A stretch of 64,000 nucleotides of DNA from NCBI GenBank assembly GCA_963788965.1, contig CAWBIK010000005.1, forward strand, positions 1,798,001 through 1,862,000, written 5' to 3'. Under the pieces are notes generated by a model. The model saw only the letters and a list, made by a program, of their open reading frames with translations, did no database searches and was not told where the DNA came from. The translations under genes and the position numbers were made by a program. Below are positions 27,070-36,520 of the stretch, piece by piece. The DNA is from QHXQ01 sp963788965. Lineage in GTDB: Bacteria > Acidobacteriota > Blastocatellia > Pyrinomonadales > Pyrinomonadaceae. The number at the start of each line of letters is the position of its first letter. Within the stretch, counting starts at the first letter, position 1.

Positions 27070-29577
27070 GTGCGAAAGATCGACATGTCGGATTACAGTC
27101 GCGCGGCCGGCGCGTACTGGGGCACGTTGGTGACGTTGGGCGCGGTCGCGTGCGCGTGGGCTATGTTCTGCTGTCTGTCGTTCAACGGCATGCAGGGCTT
27201 GCAATGCCTCGCGCTCACGAGCTTCGTGGTCCTCGCCGGGGCACTGCCGATCCGCATGCCTAATAACGCCGCGAGCATCACGCTCGGCCACGCCTTCATC
27301 TTCCTCGGCGCAATCGTGCTCGGCACGCCCGCCGCCATGTTGCTCGGTGCGCTCGACGCCTTGTTGAGTTCATTGCGGACCACGCGACGCGCGACCAGTT
27401 GGCTCGTCGCGCCCGCAACCATGTCCGTCACGACGCTGCTCGCGTCACAAACTTTCTATTTCACTCTCGCCGCTTACACGGGCGTCCGCAGCCAGCCGGT
27501 CGGCCTCTCCGCGTTGACCTTCGATCAACTGCTGCTGCCACTCGCCGCGATGGCGCTCACGCAATACTTCGTCAACGGCCTGCTGGTCGCCACGCGCGAC
27601 GCCTTGAAGCGCCATCGTTCCGTGTGGCGCTACTGGCGCGACGGCTACGTGTGGACGGCGTGGACGTTCTTCGCCGCCGCCATCATCACGGCGCTACTTT
27701 ATCAAGCGGTGCTGACCTTCGGCCTGCTCTACGTGCTGTTGAGCTTTCCCGTCATCGCCGCGACGTTCGCCACCTATCGCATCTACTTCGAGCGCGTGAA
27801 CGAGCAGACGCGCGAAGCGACCGAGTTGGCGCGGCTGCATCTGGCAACTGTCGAAGCACTCGCCACAGCCATTGATGCCAAAGATCAGACGACGCATTGC
27901 CACGTGCGCCGCGTGCAGCTTTATGCGGCCGGCATGGGGCGCGTGCTCAACATGGGCGACGACGAGATCGAAGCTCTGCGCGCGGGCGCGCTCTTGCACG
28001 ACATCGGCAAACTGGCCGTGCCCGATCACATCTTGAACAAGCCGGGCAAGCTGACGCCCGCCGAGTTCGAGCGCATGAAGGTCCACACGGTTGTCGGCGC
28101 GCAGATACTCGAACGGATCGACTTCCCTTATCCGGTCGTGCCCACCGTGCGCCATCATCACGAACGCTGGGACGGACTAGGCTACCCCGACAACTTGCGC
28201 GGCGACGAGATTCCGTTAACCGCGCGCGTGCTCGCGGTCGTGGACTGCTACGACTCTTTGCGCGAGGAGCGCCCGTTCCGCCCCGGCAAGACGCGCGAAG
28301 AAGCGAGCGCCATGCTGCTGCGCGAAGCGGGCGCGCGCTTCGACCCGCAGATCGTCGCGCTGTTCTTAAAACATCTGCCGGAGTTCGAGGCCGAGATCGC
28401 AACGCGCGGGCTTGATCAACACGTCGCGGCCGACGCGGGGCTGCACACCTCGTTCGCCGGTAGCGGCCTCGCGCGGCGCGGCACAAGTGGCCCGCTCACG
28501 CCGCCCGATTATCTCGATCAGATCAAGAACGCGCACCGCGAGGTCTATGCGCTCTACGAGATCGCGCGCACGTTCGGGTCGTCGCTCGACATCGCCGACC
28601 GTGCGCACGTCCTAGTGGATAAGGTCGGGCACGTCGTCCCTTATGACACGTGCGCCGTCTACCTGTTTGATGAAGTGAAGAACTACGCGCGCGTGGCGCA
28701 CGTCGCGGGGCGCAACGCGGAACTGCTGCGCGACCGTTGCGTCGCGCCGGGCGAGGGCGTGATCGGCTTCGTGTTCGCCAATCGCCGGCCCGTCAACGGC
28801 TTCGATCCGATGCTCGACTTCGCCGACCTCGCGCTGCCCGAAGATGAACGTTATTGCTCGATGGTCGCGTTGCCGCTCGTCAAAGAGGAACGTCTGCTCG
28901 GCGTGATCGCAGTCTATTCGCTCACCTACGGGCCGTACACGGACGACGACGTGCGCCTGCTTGAAATGGTCGCGCGCTTAGCGGCCGACGCTTTTGCCAC
29001 CGCGATGACGCATGCCGAGGCCGAATCGAATGCCTTGACCGATCCGCTGACGGGCTTGCCGAATGCGCGCGCGTTGCACGTCCGCTTCGGCGAAGAAGAA
29101 GCGCGTGCGCGGCGCTCGAATCAAGCCTTTCAAGTGGTCATGTTGGACCTAGACGAGTTCAAGCAGGTCAACGACACGTTCGGTCATCAGACCGGCGATC
29201 AGATGTTGCGCGAGGTCGGGCGCGTGCTGCAAGCGCAGTTGCGCGAGTACGATTTTCTCGCGCGCTACGCGGGCGACGAGTTCGTCGCTATCGTGCAGGA
29301 ACTAACGGACGAACAAGTGTGCGACCTGCGCGAACGCATCGAGAGCGCGATCACACGGCTCTCCTTGCGCGTCCCGCCCGACAAGCACGCGCGCGTGGGC
29401 ATCAGCGTCGGCGCGGCGCGCTACGGCACGGACGGCGAGACGTTAAGCCACCTGCTCGTCGCCGCCGATCAAGCCATGTACAACGTCAAGGCCGGTCACA
29501 AACAACATCGCCGCCTACTCACAGACGCGCCCGCCGAACTGCCTTTAAGCGATCTCACCTCAGTAGCGATTAACTGA
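27070..29577 (+). CDS. Membrane HD-GYP / GAF / GGDEF protein
   Basis: An 835-residue c-di-GMP turnover protein with a GTG start, GGAGG seven bases upstream. Residues 10-250 form several membrane segments of a sensory module. An HD-GYP-type phosphodiesterase domain spans about 265-430: HCHVRRV, LLHDIGKLAVPD and VRHHHERWDGLGYP. A GAF domain spans about 500-655. A GGDEF domain occupies the last 170 residues with motif AGDEF and the upstream REYD, which fits the RxxD inhibitory site. Both synthesis and breakdown of c-di-GMP are therefore possible; the first Gly of GGDEF is Ala, a change seen in some active cyclases. The membrane part probably senses an external signal. Confidence 0.9.
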   Translation: MRKIDMSDYSRAAGAYWGTLVTLGAVACAWAMFCCLSFNGMQGLQCLALTSFVVLAGALPIRMPNNAASITLGHAFIFLGAIVLGTPAAMLLGALDALLSSLRTTRRATSWLVAPATMSVTTLLASQTFYFTLAAYTGVRSQPVGLSALTFDQLLLPLAAMALTQYFVNGLLVATRDALKRHRSVWRYWRDGYVWTAWTFFAAAIITALLYQAVLTFGLLYVLLSFPVIAATFATYRIYFERVNEQTREATELARLHLATVEALATAIDAKDQTTHCHVRRVQLYAAGMGRVLNMGDDEIEALRAGALLHDIGKLAVPDHILNKPGKLTPAEFERMKVHTVVGAQILERIDFPYPVVPTVRHHHERWDGLGYPDNLRGDEIPLTARVLAVVDCYDSLREERPFRPGKTREEASAMLLREAGARFDPQIVALFLKHLPEFEAEIATRGLDQHVAADAGLHTSFAGSGLARRGTSGPLTPPDYLDQIKNAHREVYALYEIARTFGSSLDIADRAHVLVDKVGHVVPYDTCAVYLFDEVKNYARVAHVAGRNAELLRDRCVAPGEGVIGFVFANRRPVNGFDPMLDFADLALPEDERYCSMVALPLVKEERLLGVIAVYSLTYGPYTDDDVRLLEMVARLAADAFATAMTHAEAESNALTDPLTGLPNARALHVRFGEEEARARRSNQAFQVVMLDLDEFKQVNDTFGHQTGDQMLREVGRVLQAQLREYDFLARYAGDEFVAIVQELTDEQVCDLRERIESAITRLSLRVPPDKHARVGISVGAARYGTDGETLSHLLVAADQAMYNVKAGHKQHRRLLTDAPAELPLSDLTSVAIN

Positions 29578-29590
29578 AGCAGCGGTCAGT

Positions 29591-29648
29591 GGTCAACGAT
29601 CAGCAGTCAGCTTTGTGACGTACACAAGCTGACTGGTGATCGTTGACC
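29591..29648. repeat. Tandem-word hairpin, word GTCA/ATCAGC type
   Basis: Arms 29591-29617 and 29623-29648 pair at nearly all positions (GGTCAACGATCA with TGATCGTTGACC at the base). They begin 14 bases after the HD-GYP stop codon and could terminate its transcript. Confidence 0.7.
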
Positions 29649-29662
29649 GCTGAAAGCTTTTC

Positions 29663-29692
29663 TTGACAATTATCGCTCCTATCGCTTTCAAT
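29663..29692 (+). promoter_or_regulatory. Possible promoter of the histidine kinase operon
   Basis: An exact TTGACA at 29663-29668 is followed 18 bases later by TTCAAT (29687-29692), a poor -10. It lies about 155 bases before the kinase start. The -35 is convincing; the -10 is not. Confidence 0.35.
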
Positions 29693-29847
29693 CAATAGAG
29701 AGGCGCGTGCGGGCGTCTGCTTGTTGCCCGCCGTCGCCTCACGACCAGCGTTCGACGGGATGACATCGCGCGTTGCATCTATCAGCGCGCGTCCTGCCCC
29801 AACACTTAAGCCACAGAGAGATGCGTCGAGCTTTACGCGCCGGAAGC

Positions 29848-31965
29848 ATGCCTGCTGCCGTCAATCAATTCACGAAGACCGCCACGCTGCTCGTCGTCGA
29901 GGGCGATGAGGGCGACCGCACGGCGCTGACCCGCACGCTCGAAGCGGGGCCGTACCGCGTGCTTGCGGCGGCCGATGCGCCGACGGCGTTGCGTTTGTTG
30001 CACGAGGCGCGTTGCGATCTGATCCTGCTTGCCAGCGAGATGCCGGGGGTGGACGGCCTCGCCTTGTGCCGCGTGCTGCGGGCACAGGCGGCGACGAAGC
30101 GTTTGCCGATCATTATGGTGGCGGCGCGCGACGACGAAGATGTGCAGGTGGGCGCGTTCGCGGCGGGCGCGGACGACCTTGTGGTCAAACCGGCGGCGGG
30201 GCGCGAACTGTTGTCGCGTGTGAGCGCGCACCTCGAAGCGGCGCGGCGCGAACGCGCGCTCGCGGGCAGCAATCGTGAGTTGGCATTCTTAGCCGATCTG
30301 GGGCGCGGGTTGCTTGTGGCACTTGAACCGTTGCAGGTCGTGCGGCGTGTCGCGGGTGCGACTTATGAAGCGGCCAACGCGGTGCTTAGTGCGGCTGTGG
30401 TCGAGACGAGTGCGGCGGGCGCGGATGTTGATGAAGATGGTGCTGCGGAAAATGTTGACGGCAATAGTGGTGCGCGGCAAGAGTTGGTCGCGTGCGTGTT
30501 CGACCGTGAGGGCAGCGCGGAAGGGGCGGCGCTGGTGGACGGGGGCGCGCTGAGTCGTTGGTTGATGACGAAGCCGTCGGCGTCCGTCATGCTGACGGAG
30601 CGCGCGGAGTTCTTCTTGCATGACGACGCGCACCGGGCGGAGTACGTTGCGCCGTTGCGGTTCGCGGGCCGGTCGGTGGGCGCGCTTGTGGTCGCGTTCG
30701 ATTCGGCGGCGGACTGTGGCGAGACGGAAGCGCGTTTGATCGATGCGGCGGCGCAGCAGGCGGCACTGGCGGCGCACATCTCGTCTCTGTACGCGGCGGC
30801 GCGTGCGTCGTCTGAGAGTCTGGCGCGCGAGGTCGAGCGGCGCACGGCCGAAGCAGAGGCGCAGCGGCGCTTCACAGAGGCGATCATAGACAGCCTGCCG
30901 GTGTCGCTGTATGCGATTGATCAGGCGCATCGCATCGTCGCGTGGAATCGCAATCGTGAGTTGGGCGGGCAGGGCATCCCGCGTGCGCGCGTGTTGGGAC
31001 ATAACATCTTCGAGGTCTTGACGCGGCAACCGCGCGTCACTTTAGAGCGCGAGTTTGCGCGCGCCTTTGCGACCGCGCAGATCGAGCGCATCGAACAGGA
31101 AAGTACTGATGCCGACGGGCGCACGCGGCATTGGCTCGTGAGTAAAATTCCGATGCGCGCAGACGGCGACGAAGTGTCGCACGTCATCACGGTGGGCGAA
31201 GACATCACGCAACGCGTCGAAGCGAATCGCGCCGTCGCACGCGCGGAAAAACTCGCTGCCGTCGGGCGGTTGGCCGCGGGCGTCGTGCATGAGATCAATA
31301 ATCCGCTGGCGACCATCGCGGCGTGCGCCGAAGCGTTGGAGACGCGCGTGCATGCGGGCGCGTTTGACGACTCGCGCGAGGTTGGCGATCTGCGCGAGTA
31401 TCTTGCGCTCATACGTAGCGAGGCGTTTCGTTGCAAGCAGATCACGAACGGCTTGCTTGATTTTAGTCGCAACCGTGCGGGCGAGCCGTCGCCCGTGTCG
31501 CTGACCGAAGTGGTCAAGGCGGCGGCGCGGTTGTTACGTCATCAGAGACGCGCGCGCAGCATCGAGTTCGCGGTCGAGACGGCGGATGATCTCGCCGTGG
31601 TCGCGGGCGACGCGGGGCAGTTGCAGCAGGTCGTGATCATCTTGGCCGAGAACGCGATTGACGCGATGCCGCAGGGCGGCGCGTTAACGTTGCGGACCTA
31701 CAACGAGGGCGGCGGCGTCTGTTTGCAAGTGACGGATGCGGGCGTCGGCATCCCGGCGGAGAACGTGGCGAAGATTTTCGATCCGTTCTTCACGACCAAA
31801 GAGATCGGGCGTGGGACTGGCCTCGGATTGGCGGTCTGTTATGGTATTGTGACGGAGCACGGCGGGCACATCAAGGTGGATTCCACCGTCGGGCGCGGGA
31901 CGACGTTTACCGTCAGCCTGCCCGCGCTGAGCGCAACTAATAGAGAGGGAGAGCGACTGCTTTGA
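29848..31965 (+). CDS. Soluble histidine kinase with degenerate receiver, GAF and PAS
   Basis: About 705 residues. An N-terminal receiver-like domain (residues 12-130) reads LLASEMPGVDG where receivers have LLDxxMPGxDG, so the phospho-acceptor Asp is replaced by Ala. A GAF-like domain, a coiled segment, a PAS domain (SLPVSLYAIDQAHRIVAWN), the dimerisation domain with VVHEINNPLATIA (His near residue 480) and an ATPase domain (NAIDAMPQGG, DAGVGIP, GRGTGLGLAVCYG) follow. No membrane segment is seen, so it should sense a cytoplasmic signal. The start at 29848 is a choice; 29821 is possible. It overlaps the sigma-54 regulator by four bases. Confidence 0.88.
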   Translation: MPAAVNQFTKTATLLVVEGDEGDRTALTRTLEAGPYRVLAAADAPTALRLLHEARCDLILLASEMPGVDGLALCRVLRAQAATKRLPIIMVAARDDEDVQVGAFAAGADDLVVKPAAGRELLSRVSAHLEAARRERALAGSNRELAFLADLGRGLLVALEPLQVVRRVAGATYEAANAVLSAAVVETSAAGADVDEDGAAENVDGNSGARQELVACVFDREGSAEGAALVDGGALSRWLMTKPSASVMLTERAEFFLHDDAHRAEYVAPLRFAGRSVGALVVAFDSAADCGETEARLIDAAAQQAALAAHISSLYAAARASSESLAREVERRTAEAEAQRRFTEAIIDSLPVSLYAIDQAHRIVAWNRNRELGGQGIPRARVLGHNIFEVLTRQPRVTLEREFARAFATAQIERIEQESTDADGRTRHWLVSKIPMRADGDEVSHVITVGEDITQRVEANRAVARAEKLAAVGRLAAGVVHEINNPLATIAACAEALETRVHAGAFDDSREVGDLREYLALIRSEAFRCKQITNGLLDFSRNRAGEPSPVSLTEVVKAAARLLRHQRRARSIEFAVETADDLAVVAGDAGQLQQVVIILAENAIDAMPQGGALTLRTYNEGGGVCLQVTDAGVGIPAENVAKIFDPFFTTKEIGRGTGLGLAVCYGIVTEHGGHIKVDSTVGRGTTFTVSLPALSATNREGERLL

Positions 31966-33359
31966 GCAACCCGTTGCCGACCAGAATCATTGTCGTCGAG
32001 GACGAAGCGAACCTGCGGCTCGTGCTGCAAAAGGAGTTGGAACGCGCGGGCTATGAAGTGCGCGTTGCGCCCGACGGCGAGGCGGCGCTCAAGCTGCTGG
32101 AAGAGACGAACGTGGACGTGATGCTCTGCGACATCAACATGCCGCGCATGGACGGCATGGAGGTCTTGCGCCGCGTGCATCAACGCCCGAACCCGCCCGA
32201 AGTGATCATGCTCACGGGCCACGCCACCGTCGAGACGGCCATCGAAGCAATGAAGCTCGGCGCGTATGATTATCTCTCGAAGCCTTATCACATCACGGAG
32301 CTTGATGCGCTCGTCAGGCAAGCGGCGGAGAAGCGACGCTTGCGCGTGGACAATCAACGGCTGCGCGCACAGATCGCGCGACAGTCGGAAGTGCCGAACA
32401 TCATCTTCGACTCGGCGGCGATGCGCGAGTCGATGCGTTTGGTCGAGCGCGTTGCGCCGTCGGATGCGTCCGTCTTGATCACGGGCGAGTCGGGCACGGG
32501 CAAGGAGTTGATCGCGCATGCGATCCATCAGTTGTCACAGAGACGCGACGGGTCGTTTATCGATCTGAACTGCGCGGCGTTCACTGAATCGCTGTTGGAG
32601 TCGGAGTTGTTCGGGCACGAGGCGGGCGCGTTCTCAGGCGCGAAGGCGCGCAAGCTGGGCCTGTTCGAGTTGGCTGATAACGGCACGCTCTTTCTAGATG
32701 AGGTGACGGAGTTGCCCGCGCCGTTGCAGTCGAAACTGTTGCGTGCGATTGAGACGCGCTCGTTCTATCGCGTGGGCGCGGTGCGTAAGGTGCAGGTGAA
32801 CGTCCGCATCATCGCGGCGACGAACCGCGACGTGAGCCAAGCGATAAACGATGGCGCGTTTCGCGCCGACCTGCTCTATCGCATCAACGGTTTTCAGATC
32901 AGCCTCGCCCCTTTGCGCGAGCGCACGGAAGACATAGAGCCGCTGACGCAGTTTCTCTTGCGCCAACTCGGCGGCCCGCACCCGCCTGAGATTGCGCCGG
33001 ACGCGCTCGCCGCCCTGCGCGCTTATCACTGGCCCGGCAACGTGCGCCAACTCCGCAACAGCCTAGAGCGCGCCGTCTTGCTCGCCAACGACGGGCGCAT
33101 CACGGTCAACGATCTCTCGCCCGAAATCCTGCAACCGGCGGGCACGTCTGCGCCGACCGCTGCGCCGCAGAGCGTGGGCGCGATGGCGACGACCGAAGCG
33201 GGCGGCGTGCCGCCCTTGCGTGAAGTCGAACGCCAGCAAATCTTGGCCGCGCTCGAACAGACCAGTTGGCATCGCGGCAAGACGGCCGAACTCTTAGGCA
33301 TCTCACCTTCAACCCTCTACCGACGCCTGCGCGACTACAACTTGACCCGTCGCCACTAA
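31962..33359 (+). CDS. NtrC-family sigma-54 response regulator
   Basis: A 465-residue regulator. Receiver (residues 5-120) with VEDEAN, the Asp in MLCDINMPRMDG and the Lys in LSKPYH. AAA+ domain (about 145-370) with Walker A GESGTGKE and GTLFLDEVTELP. The sigma-54 contact loop reads GAFSGA instead of GAFTGA. C-terminal Fis-type HTH: KTAELLGISPSTLYRRL. The TTG start overlaps the kinase stop (TTGA) with GAGGGAGAG upstream, so the pair is translationally coupled. It activates sigma-54 promoters when phosphorylated; targets unknown. The Thr-to-Ser change is conservative. Confidence 0.92.
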   Translation: MSNPLPTRIIVVEDEANLRLVLQKELERAGYEVRVAPDGEAALKLLEETNVDVMLCDINMPRMDGMEVLRRVHQRPNPPEVIMLTGHATVETAIEAMKLGAYDYLSKPYHITELDALVRQAAEKRRLRVDNQRLRAQIARQSEVPNIIFDSAAMRESMRLVERVAPSDASVLITGESGTGKELIAHAIHQLSQRRDGSFIDLNCAAFTESLLESELFGHEAGAFSGAKARKLGLFELADNGTLFLDEVTELPAPLQSKLLRAIETRSFYRVGAVRKVQVNVRIIAATNRDVSQAINDGAFRADLLYRINGFQISLAPLRERTEDIEPLTQFLLRQLGGPHPPEIAPDALAALRAYHWPGNVRQLRNSLERAVLLANDGRITVNDLSPEILQPAGTSAPTAAPQSVGAMATTEAGGVPPLREVERQQILAALEQTSWHRGKTAELLGISPSTLYRRLRDYNLTRRH

Positions 33360-33367
33360 CGCGCCGC

Positions 33368-33619
33368 GCATCGGGGAAACTATCCACGCCCCGCAGGCTT
33401 CCCGCGCTGTGTGGCGGAACGCCCGCGCCGCATGGATGGCTTCCCGCGATACGTGGCAGGAAGCCTGCGACGCATGGAGATAAGCCCTCCACGCGTGGAG
33501 ATAAACCTTCCATGCCCGGAGATAAGCCCTCCACGGTCGGAGATAAAGCCTCCATGCGTGGCGATAAGCCCTCCGCGCGTGGCGGGAACGTGTCCGTGTG
33601 TGGTTGTAAAGGTGCGGGG
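33368..33619. repeat. Array of about twelve 21-nt repeats
   Basis: A 21-base period runs from 33368 to 33619. The best units, 33473-33577, follow NNTGGAGATAAGCCCTCCNNG, and each unit is itself an imperfect palindrome (CGTGGAG with CTCCACG). Outer units are more diverged. The region begins nine bases after the sigma-54 regulator stop. The repeats are translatable on both strands because 21 is a multiple of three, but no start or ribosome site supports a gene. Confidence 0.8.
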
Positions 33620-33633
33620 CGGGGCGGGAAAGC

Positions 33634-33668
33634 AACCGGGCGTGGTTAGAGTCTAACCGCGCCCGGTT
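33634..33668. terminator. Hairpin between convergent genes
   Basis: AACCGGGCG (33634-33642) pairs with CGCCCGGTT (33660-33668) and GGTTA with TAACC inside, one mismatch between. It lies between the 21-nt array and the end of the TPR gene. There is no clear T tract, so termination is inferred. Confidence 0.45.
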
Positions 33669-33685
33669 GGGTGTCGCCCTAGCCG

Positions 33686-34892
33686 CTAGACGCTGGACGA
33701 GGAGGTCGCGCCGTCGGTGCGTTTGTCGGTCGGCTTGTGTTCGAGTTGGCGGCGCGCGTCCTCGGCCTTGCCGGGTTGGCCTGTGCGGACGTAGAGGTCG
33801 ATCAGGCGGCGCAAGACTTCGCTGTCCGCCGGGTTGAGTTTGCGCGCGACCTCGAAGAATTTGATCGCGTCGCGGTCGCGCCCTGCGGCGGCGAGCAGCG
33901 CGCCCGTCTGCACGCGCGCGTAGAACTCACCGCCCGCGCGCGCAAACTGCTTGTAAGCGTCGTCGTACTTGCGCAGGCGACCGTAGACGAGCGCGAGGTT
34001 GTTGGCGATCTGGCGGTTCGCCGGGTCGAGGCGCGCGGCCGGTTTCAGGCGCGCAAGCGCGTCCGTATAACGGTCGTCGAGGTAGAGCGAGTAGCCGAGG
34101 TTGTTGAGCGTCGCGGCTTCGTTGGGCGCGGCGGCGAGCGCGCGCTCGTAGTAGTCCTGCGCCTGCTTGTGATCGCCCAAACGATCATAGGCGAGGCCGA
34201 GCAGGTTATTCGCCGTGATCAAGATCGGGGCTGGTGACGGCGGCGATGGAGAGTTGCGCGATGGCTTCGTTCGTATAGCCGCGTTCAAGCAACGCGCGCC
34301 CTTGCGAGAGCGGATCGCGCGCGACGCCTTCGAGCATGGGCGTGAACGTGGCCGGCGGTTGCGCCGTGGGCAGCGGGGGCGGCAACGGCGCGGGCTGTTC
34401 GGTGAACGAAGGCGTGTTGCCGCCTGCGATCTCAGGGCGCACGATCTTTGCGTCGCGGTCGGGGCGCGCAGCACCAGCGGGCGGCGGCGCAGGTTGTGCG
34501 ATGGGTTGCGGCGTGGCGGTCGCTTGCGCTTGTTGCTGCGGCGCGCTTTGCGTCTCGGTCGCGGCGGGCGGCACACGTTTGGCGGTCGCGTCCTTCTTGC
34601 TGCCGCCGAACAGTCGTGCGAGCGCGCGGAACGGCGCGGCGAGCGCACGCAGGAAAGCGTTCTCGCGCTTCTTGGGCGGCGCGCTGTTTTGCGTGGCGGC
34701 GTTTGGCTCAGCCGCTACGACGGCCGCGTGCGTCGTCTGTGTGCTGGCGTCTGCGCCCGTCTGCCAATCTGTGCTGACGCCGCCCGACGCGTCTTCAGTC
34801 GCACCAAGCGGACGGGCCGTTGCGGGCACGGCGACAAGTAGGAGCGCCAGCACACAGGCCGGCACGGGCGAGGCAACTTTGGACAGATACAT
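33686..34892 (-). CDS. Secreted TPR protein, frameshifted
   Basis: The start at 34892 has AGGAG seven bases upstream and opens a signal peptide (VPACVLALLLVAVPATA). About 150 residues of Pro/Ala/Gln-rich low-complexity sequence follow. The C-terminal 170 residues carry TPR repeats: ANNLLGLAYDRLGDHKQAQDY, TLNNLGYSLYLDDRYTDAL and IANNLALVYGRLRKYDDAYKQF. The frame breaks near 34222; removing one base joins TSPDL to ITANNLLGLAYDRLGD. The reconstructed length is about 401 residues. It probably forms a scaffold for protein contacts in the periplasm. Confidence 0.8.
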
Positions 34893-35027
34893 GCGACAAC
34901 TCCTGAACGCGGCGACGCGCCAAACGAGAATGCAAACACTCATACCGACAGCTTTGAATATTAGGGCCGGCGCAGCGGCACGTCAAAAGGCGGGGGCGGT
35001 CGGGGCACGTTCGGCGGGCGAAAGAAA

Positions 35028-35057
35028 GCACCGGCGCGATGTGTGTCGCGCCGGTGC
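35028..35057 (-). terminator. Terminator of the PEP-CTERM gene
   Basis: GCACCGGCGCGA and TCGCGCCGGTGC form a perfect 12-bp stem with loop TGTGTG. On the minus strand it is followed by TTTCTTTC and lies 35 bases after the PEP-CTERM stop codon. Confidence 0.85.
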
Positions 35058-35091
35058 TGCTACGGCAGGAGAAACTCTAGAGGCTCGCCGC

Positions 35092-35850
35092 TTAGTCGCG
35101 TGCGCGCTGCTGCTGCCGCCGACGGCGGTAGTAGAGGCCGGCGAGGCCAGTGCCCAACAGCGTGAGCGTCATCGGCTCAGGCACGCCTGAGGGGCTGGTC
35201 GTGATGGTGAACGTGATGCCGTTGTTCCAGAAGTGGCAGTCCGAGTCGAAGCCGAAGGCAAGGTTCTGCCCGTTGGCGAGGAACTGCGCGAGCATCTGCA
35301 ACTGCGCCGACGTGAACGTGAACGTGTAGGTCGTCGCCGTGGTGTTGAACGAACGGTCGAACAGCAACGTGTTGCCCGTGCCCGAAGCGACGAGCGGGTT
35401 GCTCGCCAGATCAGAACCGGCGAAGGCGTCGCTGATACTCGTCACCGGCGCTTGGCTTGGGTCAACGTCTTGGAACGAAGTGACGCCGCTGACCGTGGCC
35501 GAGCGCGTGCCGCTCGCGGTCGAGAAGTTGCGCGCCGTGTCGAGCATGTGGACGAACAGACGGTTAGCGTTCGTGTCCCAGTTGCGAATGCTGGTGAAGG
35601 TCAACGTCGCGCCGGTGATGGTCTGCCCTTGCGGGATGGCGACGTTGTTGATCTGCCACGTGTAGGCGCGATGGTGATCGAGGTCGAACTGGTTTGCGCC
35701 GCCCTGATAGTTGGCGTTGTTCGGATTATTGGTGCTGCTATTGGTGTTGGCCGCAGTTGCGGGCGGACGGAAGGTGATGGTATCGGCACGCACAACGGCC
35801 GGCAAACCCAAAACGATCAGTGCAGCAAGAGATATAAACAACTTTTTCAC
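35092..35850 (-). CDS. PEP-CTERM sorting-domain protein
   Basis: A 252-residue exported protein. The GTG start at 35850 has AGGAGG nine bases upstream. A signal peptide (KKLFISLAALIVLGLPAVV) precedes a beta-rich domain with many Asn, Thr and Ser residues. The C-terminus is a PEP-CTERM anchor: VPEPMTLTLLGTGLAGLYYR, then an Arg-rich tail. Such proteins are cleaved by exosortase and go to the outside or into an exopolysaccharide matrix; the exosortase is not in this window. An intrinsic terminator follows. Function of the body unknown. Confidence 0.88.
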   Translation of the reverse strand: MKKLFISLAALIVLGLPAVVRADTITFRPPATAANTNSSTNNPNNANYQGGANQFDLDHHRAYTWQINNVAIPQGQTITGATLTFTSIRNWDTNANRLFVHMLDTARNFSTASGTRSATVSGVTSFQDVDPSQAPVTSISDAFAGSDLASNPLVASGTGNTLLFDRSFNTTATTYTFTFTSAQLQMLAQFLANGQNLAFGFDSDCHFWNNGITFTITTSPSGVPEPMTLTLLGTGLAGLYYRRRRQQQRARD

Positions 35851-36055
35851 GAGCCTGTTCCTCCTGTAACGAATCCTTAAATTGGCAACCTCTGGACGAG
35901 GAGTGTTTATTTAGCGCGAGGCAGAAAACCGGGAACAAGCGTTACGCCGCAGCGCATTCGCAGGTTCAAGGGGTTGATTCTCTGTCTCATTGACAGGGAA
36001 ATTGCTGATAGGCGGGTTATTCCAGAAATTACGCGGACGGCGGGCGGGCCGAACG

Positions 36056-36520
36056 TCAGTCGGCGCTGGCGTTGAAGGCGGCCCGATAGCGCGCGGGCAG
36101 TTCGACGGCGCGGCGTGTGTCGAGGTTCATCGCCACCTGTACGAGCGTCGCGCGAGCGCAGAGCATGTCGTCCAGCGCGCGCCGCAGACTGTACTCGAAG
36201 ACGGCGGACGAGTGCCCCATGCGTGTGACTTTAACTTCGATGTCCACCTCGTCGCCGTAGTGGAGCGGCGCGAAGAACTCGGCCTGTAGATTGACGGTGG
36301 GCAAGCCGATGCGTTCGCGCGTCATAAGCTGCTCATAGGTTATGCCGCAGCGCGCGGCGAAGAACTCTTCCATCGCCACGTGGCAGTAGTGAAGCAGACG
36401 CGGGTAGTAGACGAAGCCGACCAGATCGACCTCGCCGAAGCGGACGACGATGCGCGCCGTGAATAATTTGGGATTGCGGATTGCGGATTGCGGATTGGCA
36501 GATCGCTGCTCGTCAATCAT
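36056..36520 (-). CDS. Acyl-CoA thioesterase, 4HBT hotdog family
   Basis: A 154-residue single-hotdog protein. The 4-hydroxybenzoyl-CoA thioesterase signature is VRFGEVDLVGFVYYPRLLHY with the catalytic Asp in EVDLVG, then HVAMEEFFAARCGI and FFAPLHYGDEVDIEV. The N-terminal residues NPQSAIRNPK are encoded by a tandem-word repeat arm, so the first 18 residues are probably not part of the fold. The ATG and its AGGGG ribosome site lie in the loop between the two arms of that repeat. It is last in the run of TDO, methyltransferase and CoA ligase, and may release or proofread CoA thioesters. Confidence 0.8.
   Translation of the reverse strand: MIDEQRSANPQSAIRNPKLFTARIVVRFGEVDLVGFVYYPRLLHYCHVAMEEFFAARCGITYEQLMTRERIGLPTVNLQAEFFAPLHYGDEVDIEVKVTRMGHSSAVFEYSLRRALDDMLCARATLVQVAMNLDTRRAVELPARYRAAFNASAD

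Noticed and set aside
33266..33649. Protein made of GDKPSxR repeats
   Set aside because: The frame overlaps the end of the sigma-54 regulator, has no ribosome site, and exists because the 21-nt period is a multiple of three; the opposite strand is equally open.
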